Of a stretch of DNA of 64,000 bases, positions 1 to 12,600 are shown one piece after another (position 1 is the stretch's first letter; each line of letters starts with the position of its first letter). A program made the position numbers and the translations under genes. Under the pieces are notes generated by a model. The model saw only the letters and a program-made list of their open reading frames with translations. It had not been told where the DNA came from and did not search any database. This DNA comes from Patagioenas fasciata (lineage: Eukaryota > Chordata > Aves > Columbiformes > Columbidae): NCBI RefSeq assembly GCF_037038585.1, contig NC_092521.1, positions 74,192,898 to 74,256,897 on the forward strand, written 5' to 3'.

Positions 1-536
1 CATGAGCCAGATGCTGCGGCCGACAGCCCTCCGCCTTAGGCAGGATGGCTGCCTAAGGTAATCTCCTGGGACTGGGACTCCACCCCCCACCGAGCCACGT
101 GGGTGAGTGATAAAATTTTCTTTCATTCCTCGCAGGATCGCGAGTGCTTACTCTATGCTTCAATATAAGCACATGTATTTTCTTTAATTCCTCGCAGGAC
201 TGTGAGTGCTTACTCCATGCTTCAATATAAGCACGTGTATTTTCTTTAATAATTCCTTGCCAAATTCAGGCAAGTGTATATTTTTCCCGGAGTCAGGGAT
301 GGCTCTGGCATTGTTTTTGGTGAACCACGTGTATGCATACTGTGGATCCCCATTGTTATTATTTGCTGCACCTTTAATAATTACCTCGACTGATACTCGA
401 ACCTGTATTTATGTCACTATTGGAGAGCTAAAATCCCGTCTTCCACGGATTAATCTGCTGCACTTTCTTTACTGAAGAAAAGTTTTTTTTGGACCCTGTT
501 GTCCGTCTAAACTAACTTTAGGGTGTCTCCGTGACA
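1..536 (+). mobile_element. Possible LTR fragment cut by the window edge
   Basis: GC-rich start followed by a 62-bp tandem repeat and then a run that looks like the R/U5 end of a retroviral LTR, closing with gtgaca at 531-536. No matching start or target duplication can be seen because the left end is outside the window. The orientation is a guess. It could instead be another intronic repeat of DDC. Confidence 0.35.
115..260 (+). repeat. 62-bp tandem repeat, about 2.3 copies
   Basis: Units start at 115, 177 and 239 (the last partial). Each begins attttcttt, carries cctcgcagga, then tgcttact and caatataagcac. The first two units differ by only a few substitutions. Tandem repeats of this size are common as enhancers in LTR U3 regions. 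Confidence 0.85.
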
Positions 537-967
537 GCGTGTTTACAAATTGTTCCTTATAATTTAAAAGAGCAGCTTAGAGCATATTCCATCTGCCTTT
601 TCTAGAGGAAAATCATAAAAAGAATTTGCAAGAACTTGTATTCTCTTGTGAAATTCACAGATCAATTGATACAAAAAAAATTTCTCTTTCTTGTCATAAA
701 GTATCATAGACACAATTTAAACTCGTATTTTGTAAGTCAAAGTGCAATTTAGAAATAGTGTGTGATCATTCATTTCACCTGTGTGTTTTTGTTGAAGAAA
801 ACACACATAACTAGGACTCTGAAATACAGTTAACCATATTTGATCATAGCTTTTTTGCCTTTTCAGTGTTGTTTTTTTTTTTTTTTCTCTTTCAGCCACA
901 ATAATTGACCTTCCCAGGGTAACTCTAAATATTAAATAAGTGTTAAAATTTTGCATGTTGCTTGACA

Positions 968-1056
968 GAAATGAGAGTTGACAGTTAGATTCTGATCAAA
1001 GTCAAATGTGAGGAAATCCCGAGTAACAGAAATCAACAGTTACTCTGCCATTGTTA
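968..1056 (+). repeat. Ancient interspersed repeat, copy 1
   Basis: Shares gttgacag.tagattctgat and the 3' part aaatcaacagttactctgcc with 2134-2221, and the core cagattctgatcaaag with 40057-40140. The pattern resembles the old amniote repeats that carry paired 'gagtaac / gttactc' arms. The family name is not assigned. Confidence 0.6.
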
Positions 1057-2133
1057 CAAAGCGATATATTGTTGGAGGAAGTTGAGCCCATGTTTCCTAG
1101 GAAAGATTTCTTTAGCCAAAACTTCATATACTCGGCTGCTTAAGAAGAGAGAACACACAATCCAAAAGCCAGAACACAGAATACTTATATCTTCCCTTGC
1201 ATCTACGTGTAGAAGCTCAAGTACTTGCTGTGATTCTTTAATGGAATGTCCTATGCAGAGCTATATAGAGAATCAAAAAATCAGAAAGAAATTTTCCTAC
1301 TCACCAATCCTACTCGTTACTCTCTGCTGTCAATATCTCTATGGCATTGCACAGTTGTGTTGCTTACCTCACTGAGGTGGAGCTGGAACCGCTGGAGTCC
1401 CCGATTAAACACCGTTGGTGTGTGCTGGAGTCCAGACAGTGTCCTGCTCCCCAGCAAACGTGTGAAGATGAACCAGGCAAAGCAGTCAGCATGTCCCTTC
1501 TGGGTTGCCAGAAAATGTCTCAAAAGTAGGGTTCTTTGCCTGGTGTGCAAGCAGCTGAATATGCACAAAGAGTTGAGATATTATTTTATTACGAGATTGA
1601 ACAATGTTGTGTGCTAGATGATAAAACCACAAAGCTAGCACACCTTCACAGAATTTACATCATTTATATTTCTGATTTTAGTTAGTACTGTCCCAGGTTT
1701 ACATGCCTTTTTCCAGTACTGGTGAGTAATTTACATATGGTTACACAATCATTTTCTTCTAGTATGCATGCTCATGAGTTAGAGTCTTCACTTGAGCAGG
1801 GGTCTTTGCTCCTGTGGGTGCCATTTTTTGTATTATAGTGAGCTTATAATAAGCAAAGTTCATCTAAATGACACTCTATCTGATAGCTTCCAACATATAT
1901 GTTAAACAAACTCAACTAATTGTGCAGTTTCCAGGATGTTCAAACTGCAAGGACAGGAGATCCTCATAATGAGTTCTTCAAATCACTCTTATCTTTGTTA
2001 AAGGAGCAGACTGACCCAAAACTTGTCCACTGATTTACATATCCTTGGGTTAGTAATTGCTAACAGGATTTTTGTATCTTTAGGTTTGCAGTCGCTAACA
2101 GGATTTATTCTTTCAATTGGTAATGCTTACAGA

Positions 2134-2221
2134 AACGAAAGTTGACAGTCAGATTCTGATGGAAGTTAACTATGCAGAAATCCAGAGTAAGAGAAATCAA
2201 CAGTTACTCTGCCATTGTTAC
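2134..2221 (+). repeat. Ancient interspersed repeat, copy 2
   Basis: Matches copy 1 at 968-1056 in the same orientation over about 88 bp with scattered substitutions. Flanking sequences do not match, which argues for independent insertions rather than a local duplication. Confidence 0.6.
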
Positions 2222-2543
2222 TGGTTAACAAATGATTAATTGCTGTGTTGAGAACCTTTTCACATACGTTTTAGTCTGTGAGTTCAGCTTTCTGGCACTG
2301 ATTACAAAGCTGTTGCCTAAACTGAACAAGCACAGAGATTAAAGAGAGCAGACAGAGGCATCAGGAAGGAGACCAAGATCAAACATTCTTCCCTTGCTGT
2401 CACATATATCCTTAAAAAACATAAGATTGCATGTTTTCTCCTATGTAGTTTCTGTTAACAACTTTGCAGGTTCGTACAGAAGAAAATGCTGTCTTTCTTT
2501 TGGAATATCTTCCTTTTTAACCGTCCTTCAATTTGTCCCACAG

Positions 2544-2678
2544 GGAAGTGCAAGCGAGGCCACCCTGATTTCGCTGCTTGCTGCAAGAACAAAAACCATC
2601 AGACGGGTGCAGTCAGAAAAGCCTGAGCTAACAGAAGCTGACATCATGGGCAGGCTGGTGGCCTATGCATCTGATCAG
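2544..2678 (+). CDS. DDC: DDC coding exon (human residues ~146-190)
   Basis: The acceptor is cccacag|GGAAGT and the donor is GATCAG|gtgagt, phase 0 at both ends, 45 codons. It starts [17 protein letters not shown] and ends [10 protein letters not shown]. The Ser-Ala-Ser triad just after the start matches the human residues that hold the PLP phosphate. Conservation is high in the first 17 residues and lower in the middle, as usual for the family. Confidence 0.95.
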
Positions 2679-5600
2679 GTGAGTACCTCTCAAAACCACG
2701 GAGATATGGGGTCTATACTTAACCATTTCAGCCATCTCAACAGGCCGGTGAATTAAGTATAAACTCTTTGGGCTGGTAACTGTTTGGTTTTGCTTGTTTA
2801 AATCTTACTGTACATCCTAAGTAGGCTGGAACCTCATCTGTTCTACCATAATACCAAGAACTAATATCCAGAAGTCAGCGTTATGGAAGTATTGATTCTG
2901 TATAAAAAGAGCTAGTTTGAAGTAAATATACTTGAGTAAGGTTTTAATTTCGATTGTGCTGAGTAACTCTAGACCATCTTTTGTTATGTCTAGGCTTGTG
3001 TGTCTGTGTGTGGACATATTATTTTCCTCCCATAAACACAGACAAAAAAATAAACATACATTCTTCCCCTCTATGCATCCATGGGTGCAGGTGCATGCAC
3101 ACAGACAAATCTGGTGCATGAATATAAAGCCAGTTGGTCACAGTACTTGAAGAAGTCCAAAACATCATTATTTTTTAAAGAAAACAACTCCTAAAAACTC
3201 CATGTTATCTATTAAGCTATCTTGTAAGAAAACAGAAAATATGGTCCTTGATTTCTGACTGTGAGTGGTATTTAGCAGACTGAGATAGGTTAAATTCTCA
3301 GCAGGCCAGGACCATGAGAGGCTTTTACTGTTAATGAAAGCAAATTTTAGTTTTGTGAGATCTGCTACTCTTACCTTTCTGACTGCGTAATCCTACTGAA
3401 GGGCCAAACAATGTTGCTTCTCTTGATATCTGTGACATTTTCTTATTCAAATGTCAATGAGATAGAAGAAATTTCCTTAATCCTTGATGTTTAGCTTAAA
3501 TAATATCTGATTCTGCATAATAAAACAGCCAAGTTTCAGGCTTACCTTGATTTAATACTAAACATAAGTTAAAAAGCACTGGAGAACAAGTTAAAAGTGC
3601 ACTTGCCCATTGCTGGTGCAAAGAGGACCTACCCTTGCAGGGTGAGAAGAGTCAGAACAAGAAAATGTGAGGAGAGAGAACTGTTTTCAAAAAGCACAGA
3701 GGATATTTGTCCTTTTTGTTTTTTCTGGGACCTAAAGGTCTGTGTTGCTTCTCTTTTCTATTCTTCTATTTATATTCTTTCTATTCTTCTTATATTTCTA
3801 TTCTTCCAATTTTTTTCATGTTTTTGTCCCATGTAAGTAGCTGACCTGAAATGAGGACTGACAGACCTTCCTATCCACCAAAGGTCAGACAATCTTATGT
3901 TTACAGGAGGATTTGCCTTAAGATATTGCTGACCTTTTGAAGCAGATTGTTGCAGAGCTCACCGGTCCTTCTGCATTAAGAACAGACCTGTGTGACTCAT
4001 AAGCAGTAATCCACAAATGGAAGTAAGCCTAAGCCATTTTGCGGGAGTGTTGCGGTTTAACCCACATTAGAAATCTAATCATGATATGTGCTCTCTCAGT
4101 CCCCACCCCCCATCCCAAATACCTGAGAGAACTGAAAGACAAGGGAGAAACTCGTGGATTAACACAGTTTAATAAAATAACAATACTAATATATAACTAC
4201 TACTACTTATATATATAAAATCAAAACCAGAATATAAAATAAAAGATACTCAGTGCAATTCCTCAAGAACTCTGTGCTGGGCACCTACTCCCAAGAAGAG
4301 AGCACCCTGGTCCTGAACAGCTGATCCTGGGGAAAGACAGAAAAAGACAAAAAGGGCCAAAGGCTTCTGCTGAACAGCAGGGTGGCAAAAGGCCGAGCTA
4401 AAGGAAAACTCCTGAGTGGAACTCAGTCACAATGGAGCAGAACCAGAACAGGTCTCCGTTTCCCTAGCCAGAAAATCTGACTCTCATTAAGTATGAAACA
4501 TGACACGAATGGCGTGGAATATTCTTATTGATCAGTCTGGATGTCAGCCAAGCTCTGCCCTATCTATGCCCCCTTCCCAGCTGCTTCCAACCTGTAGGCA
4601 GAGAGCTCAGAGACCTTGGTTCTCAGACAACAATTAAGATAACAGTAAGCTCTTACATTCTCTTTGTTCCAACTCAAAGACACTGGAAAGTGTCCCAGGG
4701 TGTTATCTTGTTATTCTCAAACCAAATCCAAACAACAACTATGCTAGCTATGAAAAAGAAAAGTTTCTAACTTCATGAAGAAAATTAACTTGCTTTCAGT
4801 TAAACCAGTACAGGGAGAGAAAACCATGCACGGACAGAGCACAGCACTGCAAGAATGCACTAGGAGGGAGGTAAAATTTGGCTGATAATGAGACCAGAGC
4901 AGAAAACTGAACTTTAATTTCATGTATTTTGGGAGATCATTTTAGCTTCTTGGCATTTTGGGAAAATCTTTATCCCATTGAAATTATTTTGCTGTGTGTT
5001 AATGAGCACAGAGCTTTCCCCAATAACTATTTGGGCATTTGGGGACAACAGAAGAGGATCCCTGTTGGTTTTAGCACCTGGGCTATCCTGGCTGAGGCTT
5101 CTCTTGCAAGGGACACTCAGTACGAGCTGAGAGGAACATCCTCAGAGCTGAAAGGAACATCCACTTACCCCTGACAGGAGACACCTGACTGTTTGGGACC
5201 AGGACAGAAGTCAGAGTAGCTTTTTGATATTCTCAAATTTTCTCAGGCCATTTCCTTTATCAGTTTTTTTTGACATGCTTATTTGGCTACTTTAAGTAGC
5301 TACCCACTCGTTTCAATGATTTCTGTTCGGTTCCTTGCTCTTCTCGAGGATGATGGGAGATTCCTGAGTATTTTTACGAGCACCAGGCATTCTGTGCAGC
5401 ATCAGGTCACTGAAGATTTGTTCTAATGCAAAAGCATCTTGGCAGTCTTAACCTTAAGCTTGTGAATGGCTGTACTTACCAGAGAGCCTTAATACAATTT
5501 TGGAGACTTGAGGAAGGAATTCCAAGGTTCTGACTGGGTAACAACCTCAGTGTAATATTATAGTTTGCTATTTATAATTCTTGTATAAATCAGTTATAAA

Positions 5601-6642
5601 ATACCTCTTTCCATTGTACAGTTGAATGAAGTTTGGTGTTGCTATGGTACATGCATTGTTTTTCACTTCAAAAAAAGTCAGTTCTGTTTCAAGTCTAGAC
5701 TTCTACACTTTCTCAAGCTGTTGCCTAATTAGTTTGGCAAAGTACTTTCACAAAAGGCCCTGCTGAGATACAAGTTAGTAGTCAAGCTGCCTTTAAAATA
5801 TGCCGTTCCAGGGATATGTGAAGTAGAAAGGAAGAAATTTTATCTTCACGTGGTCTTCTTCAACCTGTGTTTTGGCTTAATATTTTCTGTGATTCTGTGC
5901 TAAGTTAGAATAGAATTAGTGCTCTTGGAGGCACTAGCACTCCATGCAAGAGTAGGACAGAGATTATGAATGACAATAGTCATGATATGAAAGCATGGGG
6001 AATTTTTCTCTTTAAAATTAATTATGATTAATGAAAGTGTAGAAGGTGTGGAAGCAGAAATAGCTCTTTTTTGTTTGGTTTTAGTCATGCTCTAAAGGAG
6101 ATTATTTTGTGGCTATGCATACCTTTCACTGTTAATAGAGTTCTTGAGTTATTATAATATTGTACTTCAGAATTTCATAATAATTTATTAGTGATATTTT
6201 GGGTTTTATTTACTGACACTTTATGTTATAAAAAGTATTATTTAAGGACAGTTCAAGTAAGATGAGTTGTAAATCAAATAACATATTGGGAACGATCCCT
6301 AACTGTCTACAAAAATGCATGAATGACTGAGCCACGACCTAAAAAAAGGATAGCGTAAGAAAATATCTCAATGTATAATATACCATGATGTATATTTTTT
6401 TAGGGTTCAGCAATGCTGTATGCCATAAAAATATGCTAGGGAGCAAATTAATACTTGCTAGGCAAGCTGGCCATCTGCATTGCTTTTGATTGATTTGGAG
6501 CCAAATCCTGAAGCTCTTAATCAATGCTAAGTGTGAACATGTTAATTAAAGCTTTCAGTAAGGATAATTGAACTCTTGCCTGAATGACACCATGGCAATG
6601 GTTTCAAGAATACTTCAGGATTTCTTTTATTCTGTTAGTGTA

Positions 6643-6695
<53 letters not shown>

Positions 6696-9600
6696 ATGCA
6701 TATATATGTGTATGTACTTGTATCTGTCTATCTGTCTATCTATATGAAAGAGAGGTGTACATATCTGTTACGTGTTGACAGCAGACCCAGGATCTCAAGT
6801 ACTTGCTTCATTTGAAAGAAATTACATTGTCTTTTCAAATACAAATTAACTTCTTACTTTTTAATAAAATGTATTTGTCTTAAAACCTGTGAATTTCTTT
6901 GTAGGCTCATTCATCAGTGGAAAAGGCTGCATTAATTGGTGGTGTGAAGATTAAAAAAGTTTCTTCAGATGATAAATTCAGTGTTTGTGGTTCATCCCTA
7001 AAGAAAGTTTTGGATGAAGACAAAGCTTCGGGTTTTATCCCTTTCTTTGTGAGTACTGGATTTTAATTTATCAGTGGATTTATTGCTTCTGATAAGCTAT
7101 ATTTGACATGGGTAGATGATCTCATCCCTAACACAGGGATCGATAGGCAGCTTAGCTCAAATGCTAGGATAGGTTCCATGAGTGTTCTTCACACACCTTT
7201 CTGTGAAGTATAAGCCACTGATTTTAGTAGCTGGTTGCACTTCTCAGCAAAAATGATTTTTAAAATGACTTAAAGTTATATAAACAGTTGAATAAATGCA
7301 TGCAAATTTTGTAGTTGTATGTAATCCCGCAATGCTATAATCTCTTAACACTTGAATTTGAAACTGCCTCTTTTACAAATATATGTTTTTAGTTTTCAGG
7401 TTTTAGCCTATCTCAAACTTAAGTATTTTCAAGGAAAAGTAGTTTCTACTCCTCACTACTTTAGCAAAGAAACCAATCTCCATAACATACTCCAAATACC
7501 AATAAGATCAGACTTTGGCAGACAGGTATTTTTCAGTACATGACTTATCTCTAACAGGTGAGCTGTAGGAAACCTGGCTGTGAAAGTTTTAAGGTATAAT
7601 TTCTTGTTATCTGTCCACTTTCCTTTCCAGAGATTCCATCTTCCACAGCAGTCCAGCAAAAGCAAACGATATCTCAGTAGGTAAAGCTAATGATGCTCCA
7701 ATTTTTGACACAGAAAAGTGTTAGATTAGATAAATTGCTGAAGTTTGGTTCTAATATGATAAATACTTGGTTGAAAATAATATTTACTTATTCATGAGAC
7801 CTGCTCCTCCTGTCAGTTTAGAACACCATCTAATTTTTCCACTGCTGCAACTTAAAGCCATTTCCTCTCGCTTGTTCCTTGGGAGAAGAGACCAACACTC
7901 TCCATGCTACAATCTCCTTTCAGGTGGTTGTAGAGAGCTTGTAAGGTCTTCCCCACAGCCTCCTTTTCTCCAAGCTAAAATCCCCAGTTCCCTCAACTGC
8001 TCCCCATAAGACTTGTGCTCCAGACGCCTCACCAGCATTGTTGGTCTCCTTTGGACACACTTCAGGACTTTAATGCCTGTCTTTTAGTGAGGGGCCCAAA
8101 ACTGAACACAGTATTTGAGGTGGGGCCTCAGTAATGTTGAGTACAGGGGGACAATAACTTCCAGGGTCCTGCTGACCTCACTCTTTCTGATACAAGTCTG
8201 TTGGCCTTTTTGGCCACCTGGGCACACTGCTGGCTCATATTCATCTGGCTGTTGACCAACACCACCATATGCTTTTCTGCTGGGCCCCTTTCCAGCCACT
8301 CTTTCGCAAGCCTGTAGCATTGCATGGAATTGTGACACAAATGCAGGACCCACCACTTGGCCTTGTTAAACCTCATACAACTGGCCTCAGCTCAATGATC
8401 CAGCCGGTCCAGATTCCTTTCTACACTCGAGCAGATCAACATTTCTACCCAATTTGGTGTCATCTGCAAACTTACTAAGGGTGCACTCAATCCCCTCATC
8501 CAGATCACTGATAAAGATATTAAACAGAACTGGCCCCAATACTGAATCCCGGGGAACACCACTTGTGACTGGCTGTGGACTGGATTTGACTCCGTTCACC
8601 ACAATTCTTTGAGCCCTGCCATCCAGACAGCTTTTTACCCAGCGAAGAGTATGCTTGTCCAAGCCATGAGGCAGCCAGTTTCTCCAGGAGAATGCTGTGG
8701 GAAACAGTGTCAAAGGCTTTACTGAAGTCTAGGTAGACAACATCCACAGCTTTTCCCTCCTCCACTAAGCAGGTCACCTTGTCACTGAAGGAGATCAGGT
8801 TGTTTCAAGCAGGACCTGCCTTTAATAAACTTATGCTGACTGGGCCTGATGATTGTCTTGTATGAGCCGCATGATGTCACTCAGGATGATCTGGTCCATG
8901 ACCTTCCCCAGCACCGAGGTCAGCCTGATAGGCCTGTAAGTCCTCAGATCCTCCTTCTGGACCTTTTTTTCAGATGGGCGTCACATTTGCCAAATTTCAG
9001 TCAACCATGACCTCCCTGGTTGGCCAGGACTACTTGCAAGTGGCTTGGTGAGCAGCTCTGCCAGCTCCCTCAGAACCCTTGGGTGAATCCCATCATGCCC
9101 CATAGACGTGTGTGTCTAAGTGGTGTAGCAGGTCATTAACTATTACTCCTTGGATTATTTGGGCTTCATTTTGCTCCCCATCCCTGTCTTCCAGCTCAGG
9201 AGGCTGGTTACCTGAGCACAACTTGTCTTACTATTAAAGACTGAAGCAAAGAAGACATTTAGGACCTCAGCCTTTCTCTCATCCTCTGTCACTACATTTT
9301 CTCCCACATCCACTAAAGCATGAAGATTGTCCTCAGCCCTCCTTTTGGTATTCATGTTTTCATAGAAACATTTTTTGTTTCCTTTTACAGCAGTAGCCAA
9401 ATTAAGCTCTTGTTGAGCTTTAGTCCTTCTAATTTTCTCCCTGCATAACCTCAAACATCCTTGTAGTCCTCCTGAGTTGTGTGTTCCTCCTTCCAAAGGT
9501 CATTTATTTTCCTGAGTTCAGTGAGGCCGATCTTCTTCCCCACCAGCTCATCTTTTGGCACATGTGGACAGCCTACTCCTGCGTCTCAAAGATTTCCTTC

Positions 9601-12600
9601 TTGAAGAGCTACCACGCTTTCTGGACTCCTTTGCCTTTCAGGGCTGCCTTCCAAGGGACTCTGTCAATGAGCCTCTTAAACACATCAAAGTCTGCTCTTT
9701 GGAAGTCCAAAGTTCTACTGTGTACCTTCCTGACTTCTCCAAGAAAACTCAGTCATTTAATGATCGATATGCCCAAGGTGGCCTCCAACCAACACATTAC
9801 CCATGAGTTCCTCTATTCACAAAAACAGGTCTAGTGGGGCACCTTCCCTAATTGGCTCACTGACCAGTTGTGTCAAGAAGTTGTCTTCCATACTCTCCAG
9901 GAGCCTCCTAGACTGTTTCATCTCTGCTGTGTTGTATTTCCAGTAGACATCTGGTAAGTTGAAGTCCTCCATGAGAACTAGGACTAATGATCACAAGACT
10001 TCTTCCAGGTGCCTGCAGAATATTTCAACAGCCTCTTCATCCTGTTGGGTGATCTGTAACAGACTCCCACCAGGATGTCTGCTTTATTGGCCTTCCCTCT
10101 GATGATACCATAAAAATTTGACCCTTTTGTCACCATCATTAAGCTCTAGACAGTCAAAGCACCTCCCTAACCCACAGGGCTACCCCACTTCCTCTCCTTC
10201 TTTGCCTGTCCCTTCTGAAGAGTTTATAGCCATCCATTGCAGCACTTCAGTTGTGTGAGTCATCCCAACATGTTTCTGTGATGGCAACTATATCATAGTT
10301 TTTCTGCTGCACAGTGGCTTCCAGCTCCTCTTGTTTGTTGCCCATGGTGTGTGCATTGGTATAGATGCACTTCAGCCATGTTTTTGCAGTGGGAACCCCT
10401 GATTCCTTTGTGACCATTCTTAGGCACTTCTGTTGTGTCTAACACATCTATAACCCTTGTGTCTTTGCTATTATGCCACACAGCTCTCCACTGAGACAGC
10501 AGACCAAAGGACCTTGCTAGCACCCCATCCTTCAAACTTTGGCATGCCATCCCCCGGTTCATCTCTGCTGCACCTGGACTTCTCCCCTTCCCCCTTCAAA
10601 TCTAATTTAAAGCTCTTTTAACGAGCCTCGCTATCTCCTGTTCAACAATCCTTTTCCCACTTTGAGACAGGTGTGCTTCATTTGTCACCAGCAGGCCTGG
10701 TGTCACGTAGACTGACCCACAACCAAAGACCACAAAATTCTGCCTGTGACACCAGTCTTGCAGCCAGGTATTTATCTAGACCTTGATCTACTGATCTGTT
10801 GATCTATTATTGATCTTTATACAGACCACGATCTGCATAGATCTATAAAGGGCTATAATATGGTACCAATACTATGCTTTTACTTATCTCCACTGAAGAA
10901 AAAAATAGAATAAAAAAACCCTGTTTTAGAAATCAAGAACTTTAGAAATGGGATTTTTTAAGAGTCTAAAATATATCACAATTTTTTCAGAAAAGTCATG
11001 TCTGATGGCCATTTATTCTTTTCTTTCATGTGGTAACATTTTGAAAAGGGCTAGTGTGACTTATATTTCTATTAACTGTTTTCAGAAGAAGTAGCAGATT
11101 AAGCTTGCTTATAGTCATGGATAAATGCCAAATAGGACAAAGAAGCTTAAATTTCGACAAGCTCTTTTAAAAATGTAATTTTTTTCCTCTTCGTTTTATT
11201 AACCTTTAGTGTCTGTTTTTACATAGTATGAAGATGACTAGCATGAAAAGTGTTTTTCATATGTGCAGAATGCAGATTTCTAGCCTGCCTATAACTAGGC
11301 AACCCTTGGGATGTCCAAGCACATCTCATCAATTGCTTTCCAATATAGGAAGACTATGACTGAGAAACAAAGCATCTCTGAGGCTTCCTAAATGAAGTTT
11401 CTTCTGTGTGCTGCACCTATTGAAGTGGAGATGTTTCTCAAGGCTTGTTTTATTTCTCTGTTACCCGGTACGAGCTCATAATATGCTATATAAGATTCTA
11501 CTTGATTATCTTATTGTTAATTTTAAAGTACAACACTATATCACTTTTTTGTGGACTAAATAAAAATTAAATGTGTTTTTTTCCTCACCTTTGGTCCATT
11601 AACAAAAAAATGCAGCTTGCCCCACATCAATATTCATTCCTTATCCATTTTTCCATGTGTAGCAAGAAGAAATGAAACATTCTGTTTAATGCATTCAGTG
11701 ACACCTTTAAAAAGGATGATTTAACTGTTGTTTTTCTTCCTCTGTTTGCTTAGCTGTGCCTAACAGGCTTTCAAAGACAGGAGAGGCTCAGTCTGAGTTA
11801 ATATGGCCTGTGCCAGGTCTTCCATTTATTTGTATACATAAAACATGTCAGCTTAGATTTAAACTAGATCTTATTATCTTTATGGTTGGCCTCAGCTCAA
11901 AAGGTGTGTTAATTCTCTGTCATGCTGTTAGCAACAGTCCACATACTGTGTTAGGGGTCCTTTTTCTGGCTTGTAGATTTCAAAAGCCTTTCCATTTCTT
12001 CTGTTGTTGAGTACTTTGGTGCTATTTTATTTTGTTCTGGTGACAAAGATATGCGCATTGCCAAGGAAACACCTTAGGCCCCTTTATTCCTTGTCTCCCT
12101 GTATTCACTGATCCTTCACTAAGGGGAGCAATTCAGCATCAAAGCAGAAAGTTTCACAGGAGAATTCTGCCGGAAGAGACAGCAGAGACATCTTTGCTAA
12201 TGAAGACATCTTGGTTGTATCCAAGCTGATGCAGTTTCCTTTATCAGAAAACAAAACCAAAACAAAACAAAAACCCCACCACCAACAAAAAACAATGCCA
12301 CATACTGTAGGTGATTAAAGATGTTGAGGCATTAAATTTACCTCTATTTATTGAGGAGCAGTTTCTAAGTGTGACTGATATACAGCCCTTCATCTGGCCA
12401 CCAGCTGAGGGGAGCTGTAATGCATGTACTGAAGTCAGGTTCATTTAATTAATACTAACTGGTGGTTAAGCACAAGCATAAATGCTGCTCTCAATTGGGC
12501 CCTATTCTCCCAGCTTGAGACAGGCCTCTGTTGGATGGATGTTAACCTGGATTCTCGATTGTGGAGACTACTAACCTGAGCACTGTTAAATTCAGAGGTA

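Larger units (their letters stand above)
537..2543. other. DDC intron sequence upstream of the first visible exon
   Basis: Apart from the two ancient repeat copies (968-1056 and 2134-2221) I see no exon or identifiable element. The preceding DDC exon (residues ending near 145) is not present, so this is intron. Confidence 0.5.

Noticed and set aside
968-2221. Two ~88-bp direct repeats that could mean a 1.17-kb local duplication
   Set aside because: Flanks do not match, and a third related copy lies at 40057. They are best explained as separate copies of an old interspersed repeat.
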